From assembly GCF_008830365.1 (NCBI RefSeq), contig NZ_WBKI01000001.1:434001-498000 (forward strand): DNA of 64,000 nt, given 5' to 3'. Each line of letters begins with the position of its first letter. Positions within the stretch are counted from its first letter, which is position 1. Made by a program: the position numbers and the translations under genes. The notes beneath the pieces were generated by a model that had not been told where the DNA came from, ran no database searches, and worked only from the letters and a program-made list of their open reading frames with translations. The stretch is from Serratia proteamaculans (GTDB taxonomy: Bacteria > Pseudomonadota > Gammaproteobacteria > Enterobacterales > Enterobacteriaceae). This document shows, in pieces, positions 57,733 through 64,000 of this stretch.

Positions 57733-58587
57733 ATGAATCAGGTCTTAATTCCCTATATGCAACGTTGGCAGTTGCAGCCCGACGGCCCGGCATTTGAAAC
57801 TCACAGCAGCCTGCTGATGCCGGTACGCTATCAGGGGGGCGCCGCCATGTTGAAAATTGCCCGCGAACAGGAAGAGAAGTTCGGCGGACTACTGATGTGC
57901 TGGTGGCAGGGCGAAGGCGCTGCGCGAGTGCTGGCCTGGCATGACGATGGTATTTTGCTGGAACGCGCGCAAGGTGGCCTCTCTCTGCCGCAGATGGTGC
58001 GAGACGGCGATGATCGGCAGGCGACGGCGATCCTGTGTCAGGTGATTGCCCGTCTGCATGCGCCGCGCGCTCAGCCTTTGCCGGAGCTGATCCCTTTAGA
58101 TCAGTGGTTTAACTCGCTGTGGCCGGCGGCGCAGGCGCACGGCGGCATGCTGCGTCTCAGTGCCACGGTGGCGGCGGAGCTGTTGACCAGTCCGCGTGAA
58201 CTGAGTGTGCTGCATGGCGATATTCACCATGACAACGTATTGGACTTCGGCGAGCGCGGCTGGCTGGTGATCGACCCTAAACGTCTGTATGGCGAACGCG
58301 CCTTCGACTACGCCAATATCTTCTGTAACCCCAATTACGGTATTGCTACCGACCCCGATATTTTTCTCCGGCGGGTAGAGCAGGTCTGCCAACTGGCCCG
58401 GCTGGATCGCCAGCGTCTGCTGCAGTGGATCCTCGCCTGGGCCGGGTTGTCTGCGGCCTGGTTTATGGAGGATGGAGAGGCAGCGGATATCGATTTCCGT
58501 GTCGCAGAACAGGCCGCACGCGCGTTGGACCTCCCGCTACCGGAAGGGGACTCAGGGTTCATCCTGCCAATAATCGAGCGAGGCTGA
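57733..58587 (+). CDS. APH(6)/hydroxyurea-type aminoglycoside kinase-family protein
   Basis: A 284-residue kinase of the aminoglycoside/hydroxyurea antibiotic phosphotransferase group (APH(6), StrB-like; PF04655). The nucleotide-binding Lys is in MLKIAREQEE near residue 41; the catalytic loop is LSVLHGDIHHDNVLDF (HGDxxxxN) and the metal-binding site WLVIDPKRLYGERAFD. It lies alone on the plus strand and its 3' end overlaps the convergent cupin gene by 36 bp. It may confer low-level streptomycin or hydroxyurea resistance; a housekeeping role is equally possible. Confidence 0.85.
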   Translation: MNQVLIPYMQRWQLQPDGPAFETHSSLLMPVRYQGGAAMLKIAREQEEKFGGLLMCWWQGEGAARVLAWHDDGILLERAQGGLSLPQMVRDGDDRQATAILCQVIARLHAPRAQPLPELIPLDQWFNSLWPAAQAHGGMLRLSATVAAELLTSPRELSVLHGDIHHDNVLDFGERGWLVIDPKRLYGERAFDYANIFCNPNYGIATDPDIFLRRVEQVCQLARLDRQRLLQWILAWAGLSAAWFMEDGEAADIDFRVAEQAARALDLPLPEGDSGFILPIIERG

Positions 58588-59052
58588 AGGACGTTGCACA
58601 TAGCGCACCGGTTTACCCTCATGCAGCGCCGTCGCCTGAAACTTGCCTGAGTCCGGGTATTCCACCAGTTCTGGCTGTTCGCGGGTGCTGATGGAGAGGT
58701 ATTTCAACGGCGCGTCAGAACTGTTGATGATCTGATGTGGGTATTCCGGCCCCGGCGGGATAAAAATAATGTCACCGCTTTTGATCGGCAGGTGTTCGCC
58801 CGCCACCCGTAAAGTGCCGGTTCCCTCCAGTACGATAAACATTTCTTCCTGTGCATAGTGAAAGTGATAAGGGCAGGAACGCATGCCCGGTGCCACGATA
58901 TCGATGGAAGCCCCCAGCTTGCTGGCGGCAGTACCGGTACCCAAACGGGCACCTATGCTGTCATACAGCGGCGGGCGGGAATCGTGATTTTTTTCAACCT
59001 GTTCGAAGTTACGGATCAGGCGCTGGGCAAGCAGCGCGGCAGGGTCATTCAT
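58552..59052 (-). CDS. Cupin-domain protein
   Basis: A 166-residue single cupin. The ATG at 59052 (MNDPAALLAQRLIRNFEQVEK) has CGAGGA upstream. The metal-binding motif CPYHFHYAQEEMFIVLEG (HxHxxxxE) near residues 60-77 and the second motif GPEYPHQIIN are intact, so a metal-dependent role is likely. A 13-bp inverted repeat GTGAC-N3-GTCAC (59063-59075) is 11 bp upstream. The 3' end overlaps the APH-family gene by 36 bp in antisense. Confidence 0.8.
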   Translation of the reverse strand: MNDPAALLAQRLIRNFEQVEKNHDSRPPLYDSIGARLGTGTAASKLGASIDIVAPGMRSCPYHFHYAQEEMFIVLEGTGTLRVAGEHLPIKSGDIIFIPPGPEYPHQIINSSDAPLKYLSISTREQPELVEYPDSGKFQATALHEGKPVRYVQRPSASLDYWQDEP

Positions 59053-59122
59053 GACTATCCTCGTGACATTGTCACTTAATCGTTAACGATGGCGAAACCG
59101 GCAGCAGCACTGTCTCCAGCCT

Positions 59123-59602
59123 TTATCGATTTGCATGTTCCGAGTGGCTATACCAGCCCGGGCGGCGTTTGGGTTGCGGCCAGAACAGCGCGGCCTGACC
59201 TCCGTTTGGGATCTGCCACACCTCGCAATCATAAATAGTGAAAGTGTCGCCGAATTTATCGACGCGCAGGCCGCGATACCCTTGAGCAATACCTTGCCGA
59301 GTCACCGTATCCAGTAATTGCTGGCGCTCTGCGCGGTCTGCCGGGGATGCACTTAACCTAGAAGGTAACGCGATAAACTCATCGAAGGAATAGCCAAAGC
59401 ACTGCTGAGCACAGTGATTGGCATAGATAAACACCGGGTCGCCGCCGCCGGTGTGAGCCAGCAAGCTGTAGGGGGCCTGTTGATGCAGCCAGGGGAAGCG
59501 TTCGGCGGTAGCCGCCTGTGGGCCGGGCAGGCCTTCGCCAGTCCAGTGTTGGTACGCGACATCTATCTGTTGAATCAGGTCAATCTGCGCGGAAGATGGC
59601 AT
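59123..59602 (-). CDS. MEKHLA-domain (PAS-like) protein
   Basis: A 159-residue protein starting at the ATG at 59602 (MPSSAQIDLIQQIDVAYQHW), with AGGGAG upstream. The MEKHLA domain (PF08670, a PAS-related fold found alone in bacteria) spans about 35-150, with LLAHTGGGDPVFIYANHCAQQCFGYSFDEFIALPS. It is likely a sensor or small-ligand protein; no function is established. It lies between the cupin gene and benE on the same strand. Confidence 0.8.
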   Translation of the reverse strand: MPSSAQIDLIQQIDVAYQHWTGEGLPGPQAATAERFPWLHQQAPYSLLAHTGGGDPVFIYANHCAQQCFGYSFDEFIALPSRLSASPADRAERQQLLDTVTRQGIAQGYRGLRVDKFGDTFTIYDCEVWQIPNGGQAALFWPQPKRRPGWYSHSEHANR

Positions 59603-59719
59603 AAAGGCTCCCTTAATGGTCCCGAGGGGCAACAATCGTTCCCCCTCTCAGTTAAGCAGAAGATCGCCGAAGGGGGAACATATTGCCGGGCGAACCGAGA
59701 CTTGAACGCAGTTTTGGGG

Positions 59720-60901
59720 CTATTTTGCCCGTTGCGGCAGCGACAGGATGATATGGGCAACTGCGCCGCCAATAATCCCCCAAAAGGCAGAGCCGACGCC
59801 GAGCAGCGTCACGCCGGACGCGGTGATCAGGAAGGCGATTAACGCGGCGTCGCGCTGTTTTTCATCCTGCAGGGCGCGTTGCAGACTACCGGCGATAGTA
59901 CCCAGCAGAGCCAACCCGGCAATGGTGTGGATCAAGGCGACGGGTAATGCACTGAACAACATGCCGATAACGCCGCCGAACACGCCGGCCAGCAAATAAA
60001 ATACCCCGGCGGCAACGGCAGCCATGTAGCGGCGTTGTGGATTGAGATGCACGTCCGGCCCCATACAGATAGCCGCGGTAATGGCGGCGATACACACCGA
60101 GAACCCACCGAACGGCGCCAGCAGGAGCGCCGTCAATGCCGTCCAGCTAATTAGCGGCGAAGTCGGGACGCTGTAGCCGGCCGCCTTTAGCGTGGCGATG
60201 CCGGGGGCGTTTTGTGACGCCATGGTGACCACAAAGAACGGCACGCCAATGCCCAGCAGTGTCGACCAGCTAAAGTGGGGAGTAATAAATTCCGGCATGG
60301 CGAACGCCAGCGGTTGCTGTGAAAGATGAATATTGCCCTGCAGTGCCGCAATCGCCAGCCCGACCAGCAGCGTCAGCACAATCGCATAACGCGCCAGATA
60401 GCGCCGTGTCACCAGATACACCAGGCCCATTCCGGCACTGAGCACGAAATTGACCTGTAGCGAGGCAAAAGCATCCAGGCCAAAGCGCAGCAGGATCCCC
60501 GCCAGCATCGCTGCCGAAATGGCCTGCGGAATATAATCCATCAGCCGGGCGAACAGCCCGGTTACGCCGCACAGCAGGATCAACCCGGAGGCGAAGATGA
60601 ATACGCCAATCGCTTCGTTAATCGGCGTGCCGGGCAGGCTGGTGACCAGCAGGGCGGCACCGGGGGTCGACCAGGCCGTCAGAATGGGCGTACGGTAATA
60701 CAGCGACAGCCCGAGCGAGGTAATGCCCATCCCCAGCCCCAACATGCTTAGCCAGCCGCCGATCTGCAACGGCGTGGCGCCGGCCGCGGCAGCAGCCTGA
60801 AAAATAATCGCGGCAGAACTGGTGTAGCCGACCAATACCGCAACAAAGCCAGCCATGACGGCAGGCAGGGACAGATGACGTAAAGAGATAGCAGGGCGCA
60901 T
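59720..60901 (-). CDS. ydcO: BenE-family benzoate/H+ symporter (YdcO-like)
   Basis: A 393-residue inner-membrane transporter of the BenE family with about 11-12 hydrophobic segments. The ATG at 60901 (MRPAISLRHLSLPAVMAGFV) is the family start; E. coli YdcO has 391 residues. Conserved parts are TPGAALLVTSLPGTPINEAIG, PFFVVTMASQNAPGIATLKAAGY and LAPFGGFSVCIAAITAAICMG. It is divergent from the ydcN/sutR homologue, exactly as in E. coli. Confidence 0.9.
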   Translation of the reverse strand: MRPAISLRHLSLPAVMAGFVAVLVGYTSSAAIIFQAAAAAGATPLQIGGWLSMLGLGMGITSLGLSLYYRTPILTAWSTPGAALLVTSLPGTPINEAIGVFIFASGLILLCGVTGLFARLMDYIPQAISAAMLAGILLRFGLDAFASLQVNFVLSAGMGLVYLVTRRYLARYAIVLTLLVGLAIAALQGNIHLSQQPLAFAMPEFITPHFSWSTLLGIGVPFFVVTMASQNAPGIATLKAAGYSVPTSPLISWTALTALLLAPFGGFSVCIAAITAAICMGPDVHLNPQRRYMAAVAAGVFYLLAGVFGGVIGMLFSALPVALIHTIAGLALLGTIAGSLQRALQDEKQRDAALIAFLITASGVTLLGVGSAFWGIIGGAVAHIILSLPQRAK

Positions 60902-60921
60902 GGCACACTCCGGCAACGGTT

Positions 60922-60988
60922 GTGCGTTATAACGTACGAAGAGCGGTGAGCATAGCACCGTGCGTTATAGCGCACAAGTGGCTATAAT
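60922..60988. promoter_or_regulatory. Twin palindromic operators between ydcO and sutR
   Basis: Two related 16-bp palindromes, GTGCGTTATAACGTAC (60922-60937) and GTGCGTTATAGCGCAC (60960-60975), are 38 bp apart centre to centre. The first contains a TATAAC -10 candidate for the minus-strand ydcO; the second covers the spacer and -35 zone of a TATAAT -10 (60983-60988) for sutR. They look like binding sites of the SutR protein controlling both promoters. Confidence 0.7.
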
Positions 60989-61014
60989 CAGCCGCACTAT
61001 CAGGGGAGAAAAAT

Positions 61015-61578
61015 ATGCAGGAATTGTCTGGCCATCTGGCACAAACGCTTCGATCGCTACGCATGCAGCGCGGCTGGAGCCTGGCGCAGGCGGCCGAAAA
61101 CACCGGTGTCAGCAAGGCGATGCTGGGGCAGATCGAACGGGGGGAGTCCAGCCCGACGGTGGCTACCTTGTGGAAAATCGCCACCGGTTTTAACGTGGCT
61201 TTTTCTGCCTTTCTGGAGATCTCGCCGCTGCAACAGCAGGCCACGCTGCATCGCTATGGCGATGCTCCGGTGTTCAATCAATACAATGCCGATATGCGGG
61301 TGGTGCCGTTGTTCCCGTTCGATCGACAACTGGGTTTTGACATGTTCGTTATCGATCTGGCGCCGGGCGCGCTCAGCGAATCATCGGCCCACGAGCCGGG
61401 CGTGATTGAGCATGTGATTGTCATCAGCGGTGAGTTGGAGCTGGCGGTAGACGGCGAGTGGCACCACCTGACCCAGGGGGAGGCGATGCGCTTTCAGGCC
61501 GATCGGCCCCATGCCTACCGTAACGCCAGCCAACAGACGGTGCGTATTCACGATTTGATCCACTACCCTAAATTTTGA
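61015..61578 (+). CDS. sutR: XRE-cupin regulator SutR (YdcN)
   Basis: Transcriptional regulator of 187 residues with an N-terminal Cro/XRE helix-turn-helix (about 10-65; SLAQAAENTGVSKAMLGQIERGESSPTVATLWKIA) and a C-terminal cupin effector domain (about 100-185). It strongly resembles E. coli YdcN (SutR), linked to sulfur utilisation. GGGGAG precedes the ATG. It is divergent from benE and probably autoregulated by the twin palindromes. Confidence 0.9.
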   Translation: MQELSGHLAQTLRSLRMQRGWSLAQAAENTGVSKAMLGQIERGESSPTVATLWKIATGFNVAFSAFLEISPLQQQATLHRYGDAPVFNQYNADMRVVPLFPFDRQLGFDMFVIDLAPGALSESSAHEPGVIEHVIVISGELELAVDGEWHHLTQGEAMRFQADRPHAYRNASQQTVRIHDLIHYPKF

Positions 61579-61632
61579 CTTAACGACGTTGGGGCAGGCT
61601 TTGACTCCGCCTCACCAAACGCCTACTTTATT

Positions 61633-61651
61633 GAAAATGATTCTTATTAAC
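61633..61651 (+). promoter_or_regulatory. Fur-box-like site before the S9 peptidase
   Basis: GAAAATGATTCTTATTAAC agrees with the 19-bp Fur consensus at 14 positions and lies just before the ribosome site of the peptidase gene. The match is imperfect in the second half. Confidence 0.5.
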
Positions 61652-61670
61652 TATCAAAGGGAGCTTGATT

Positions 61671-63830
61671 TTGCCAATCACCCACCGCAATCGACGCCAG
61701 TTTCTTAAACTCAGTGCACAAACCGCAGGAGCCGTATTCGCAATGACTTCATTACCTAACAGTATCCGCCTGGCGATGGCGGCAGAAGGCGGCGCCAGCG
61801 CCACCGATGAATTTTTATGGCTGGAAGAGCTGCAGGGCAAGGCCGCACAGGCGTGGATCAAGCAGGAAAATCAGCGGACCACCGCGCGTTTCGCTCAGGG
61901 CGAAGGCTTCCGGCAGGTGGAAAAGCAGGTGCTGGATATTCTGAATAAAGAGAGCCAAATCCCGTGGGTCGCCAAGCGCGGCGATTATTATTACAACTTC
62001 TGGCAGGATCAAACCAACCCACGTGGCTTATGGCGACGAACCACGCTGCGGGAGTACCGCAAAGCCAAACCAGTCTGGGAAACCGTGCTGGATATAGACG
62101 CTTTGGGCAAGGCCGAGGGCAAAGACTGGGTGTTCCATGGTTCGCAGTCGCTGGCACCGGAATACCGCTATTGCCTGCTGGAGTTGTCGCCGGATGGCGG
62201 TGACGCGACGGAAATCCGCGAGTTTGATCTGGTCAGCAAGCAGTTCGTCAAAGATGGCTTTGTGCTGCCGGTGGCGAAAAGCCAGGCTTCGTGGATCGAT
62301 AAGGACACGTTGTTTATCGCGACTGATTGCGGTGCAGGTTCGATGACTCAGTCCGGCTATGCGCGCATAGCCAAACGCTGGCGGCGTGGTACACCGCTGA
62401 GTGCCGCTCAGACGCTGTATGAGGCGCAACCGCAGGATATGACGGTGTTTGCTTATCATGACCAGACGCCGGGCTTTGAACGCAACTACGTGGGACGCAG
62501 TCTGGATTTTTACCGTCGTGAAACCTATCTGCTCAATGAGCAAGATCAACAAGTCAAAATCGACATTCCCGCCGATGCCGAGTTCAGCACGCACCGGGAG
62601 TGGATATTGATTAAACCGAGCAGCGACTGGGAGGTGGGGGGAAGTCATTATCCTTCAGGCTCACTGCTGGCCGCCCATTTTGACGATTATCTGGCGGGTA
62701 AGCGTGAGCTGACGGTGTTATTTACTCCGACGGCCCAGGCGGCCCTGAGTGGCTACAGCGGCACGCGTGACCATCTGATCCTCAGCATCATGGATAACGT
62801 GGTCAACCGGCTGGAAGTGCTGACGCCGCAGGGCAAAAGCTGGCAGCGTAAGCCGTTGGGCAAACCGGGGGCGATCAGCACTATTTCTGCCGGTGGCGTC
62901 GATGACGAAACCAACGATTATTTCCTGACGCTCAGTGGGTTCCTGCAACCAACCTCGCTGTACCTGGGCAATCTCGACGGCGGTGAGGCGGAATTGCTCA
63001 AGCAGGGGCCGAAGGACTTTGACGCCAGCGGCTATCAAGTCAGTCAGCACTTTACGGAGTCTAAAGACGGGACACGCGTGCCGTATTTCCAGATCTCGGC
63101 CAAGGGCATTAAGCTGGACGGCAGTAATCCCACGCTGCTGTACGGCTATGGCGGATTCGAGGTGTCGTTGTTACCGGGGTATATGGGAGCCAAGGCACCG
63201 GCCTGGCTGGAGCGCGGCGGGGTGTATGTGGTGGCGAATATCCGCGGCGGTGGCGAGTATGGCCCGGCCTGGCACCAGGCGGCGCTTAAGCAAAACCGTC
63301 ATCGTGCCTATGAAGACTTTGCCGCCGTGGCGCAGGATCTGATCACCCGAAATGTGACATCGTCACAACATCTGGGGGCGCGGGGTGGCAGCAACGGCGG
63401 CTTGCTGGTGGGCAATATGCTGACACTGTACCCGCAGCTTTTCGGCTGTATCGTCTGTGAGGTGCCGTTACTGGACATGCAGCGTTATACTCAGCTTTCT
63501 GCCGGTGCTTCCTGGATTGCCGAATACGGCGACCCAGACAAAGCGGAAGAGTGGGCGTACATCAAAACTTTCTCGCCGTATCACAACATCAAAGCGGGCG
63601 TGTCCTACCCGCCGGTGCTGTTTTACACCGCCACCAGTGACGATCGGGTCAATCCGTCGCACGCCCGTAAAATGGCGGCACGCATGCAGCAGATGGGCTA
63701 TCCGCAGGTGTATTTCTACGAGAATACCGAGGGCGGGCACAGCGCGGCGGCTGACAAGAAACAGGCGGCCTTCCACAGCGCACTGGTCAGCGAATTCATG
63801 TGGGCTCAGTTGAGTCGAAAACCGGCGTAA
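61671..63830 (+). CDS. Tat-exported S9 prolyl oligopeptidase-family protein
   Basis: Serine peptidase of family S9 with a beta-propeller N-terminal domain (about 50-450) and an alpha/beta-hydrolase C-terminal domain. The catalytic Ser is in ARGGSNGGLLVGN, the Asp in SDDRVNPSHA and the His in EGGHSAAADKKQ. Uniquely in this window it has a twin-arginine signal (NRRQFLKLSAQTAGAVFAMT) ending near LAMAAEGG. I prefer the TTG start at 61671, seven bases after AAGGGAG; a TTG at 61665 is in frame. A Fur-like box precedes it. Substrate unknown; cleavage of short proline-containing peptides is inferred. Confidence 0.87.
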   Translation: MPITHRNRRQFLKLSAQTAGAVFAMTSLPNSIRLAMAAEGGASATDEFLWLEELQGKAAQAWIKQENQRTTARFAQGEGFRQVEKQVLDILNKESQIPWVAKRGDYYYNFWQDQTNPRGLWRRTTLREYRKAKPVWETVLDIDALGKAEGKDWVFHGSQSLAPEYRYCLLELSPDGGDATEIREFDLVSKQFVKDGFVLPVAKSQASWIDKDTLFIATDCGAGSMTQSGYARIAKRWRRGTPLSAAQTLYEAQPQDMTVFAYHDQTPGFERNYVGRSLDFYRRETYLLNEQDQQVKIDIPADAEFSTHREWILIKPSSDWEVGGSHYPSGSLLAAHFDDYLAGKRELTVLFTPTAQAALSGYSGTRDHLILSIMDNVVNRLEVLTPQGKSWQRKPLGKPGAISTISAGGVDDETNDYFLTLSGFLQPTSLYLGNLDGGEAELLKQGPKDFDASGYQVSQHFTESKDGTRVPYFQISAKGIKLDGSNPTLLYGYGGFEVSLLPGYMGAKAPAWLERGGVYVVANIRGGGEYGPAWHQAALKQNRHRAYEDFAAVAQDLITRNVTSSQHLGARGGSNGGLLVGNMLTLYPQLFGCIVCEVPLLDMQRYTQLSAGASWIAEYGDPDKAEEWAYIKTFSPYHNIKAGVSYPPVLFYTATSDDRVNPSHARKMAARMQQMGYPQVYFYENTEGGHSAAADKKQAAFHSALVSEFMWAQLSRKPA

Positions 63831-63847
63831 AGCGTCATCAGCCGTGA

Positions 63848-63884
63848 AATCGCCGCCGCGTTTGCAACGCGGTGGCGATTTTTC
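63848..63884 (+). terminator. Terminator of the S9 peptidase gene
   Basis: AATCGCCGCCGCGTT and AACGCGGTGGCGATT form a 15-bp stem with one G:T pair and a 3-nt loop, followed by Ts. Confidence 0.9.
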
Positions 63885-64000
63885 TGTTAGGGCTACATCG
63901 GGTTACATGCATTATGGATATTGTTTGTGATTATTCCTATCCCTGGAACCATCCTCTTTATAATATTCATAAGTTATATCTTCGATTGCATGTGTTTTTA

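Noticed and set aside
63914..64000. Open frame MDIVCDYSYPWNHPLYNIHK running off the window end
   Set aside because: Only 29 codons, no ribosome site and unusually AT-rich; it could be the start of a real gene but cannot be supported from the visible bases.

Overview
This is a chromosomal segment from an enterobacterium, almost certainly a Serratia (liquefaciens/proteamaculans/plymuthica type). From about 0 to 54 kb the gene order follows the Escherichia coli btuE-aroH-ppsR/ppsA, ydiK-ydiJ-menI, suf, ldtE-lpp-pykF, tRNA-Val, mdtK-ribC-cfa, punC/punR-purR, sodB-mepH-grxD-rnt-gloA-nemA-nemR, ydhF-sodC-ydhKJI-slyA-slyB-anmK-mliC-pdxH-tyrS-pdxY-gstA region. It also carries a Serratia-type secreted RTX lipase (lipA), EptA, and an idi gene between nemA and gloA. 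The assignment is inferred from protein similarity and synteny remembered from E. coli; no database search was run.

0-11 kb holds aromatic amino acid entry (aroH), the PEP synthetase pair ppsR/ppsA with a consensus Cra box, the sRNA gene rprA preceded by an RcsB-type box, and ydiK, ydiJ and menI. 11-17.4 kb holds an unrecognised 134-residue gene with a strong Fur box, then the Fe-S assembly operon sufABCDSE with its own Fur box. 17.7-21 kb is the cell-envelope pair ldtE/lpp and pykF, with a Cra box just downstream of the pykF promoter. 21.2-26 kb has a degenerate cupin, three tandem tRNA-Val(GAC) genes, mdtK, ribC, an I78-type inhibitor lipoprotein, one 127-bp ERIC element and cfa. 26-33.8 kb covers purine regulation (punC, punR, purR), the 29-residue protein YnhF, sodB, mepH, grxD, rnt and gloA. 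34-41.4 kb holds idi, nemA, nemR with NemR operators, eptA with a PmrA-like box, a short-chain reductase with a divergent LysR regulator, ydhL and ydhF. 41.4-53.9 kb holds lipA, sodC, the ydhIJK efflux set, slyA with an SlyA box, slyB/anmK with PhoP-like boxes, mliC, pdxH, tyrS, pdxY and gstA.

From about 54 kb the E. coli order ends and a patchwork of less characterised genes follows: a DapA paralogue, a DUF3811 protein, an HD phosphohydrolase, an NTF2-like protein, a small membrane protein, an atypical Rid protein, an APH(6)/hydroxyurea-kinase-family protein, a cupin, a MEKHLA protein, the BenE transporter with a SutR-type divergent regulator and twin operators, and a Tat-exported S9 peptidase with a Fur-like box.

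Iron control is a recurrent theme: Fur boxes precede the unknown gene, sufA and the S9 peptidase, and sodB has a RyhB-pairing start region. Envelope stress is another: RprA/Rcs, PmrA-eptA, PhoP-slyB, lpp/ldtE and mepH. No prophage, insertion sequence, CRISPR array or recognisable defence island is visible. The strongest candidates for something undescribed are the Fur-boxed gene beside suf, the Fur-boxed Tat peptidase, and the SutR twin operators.
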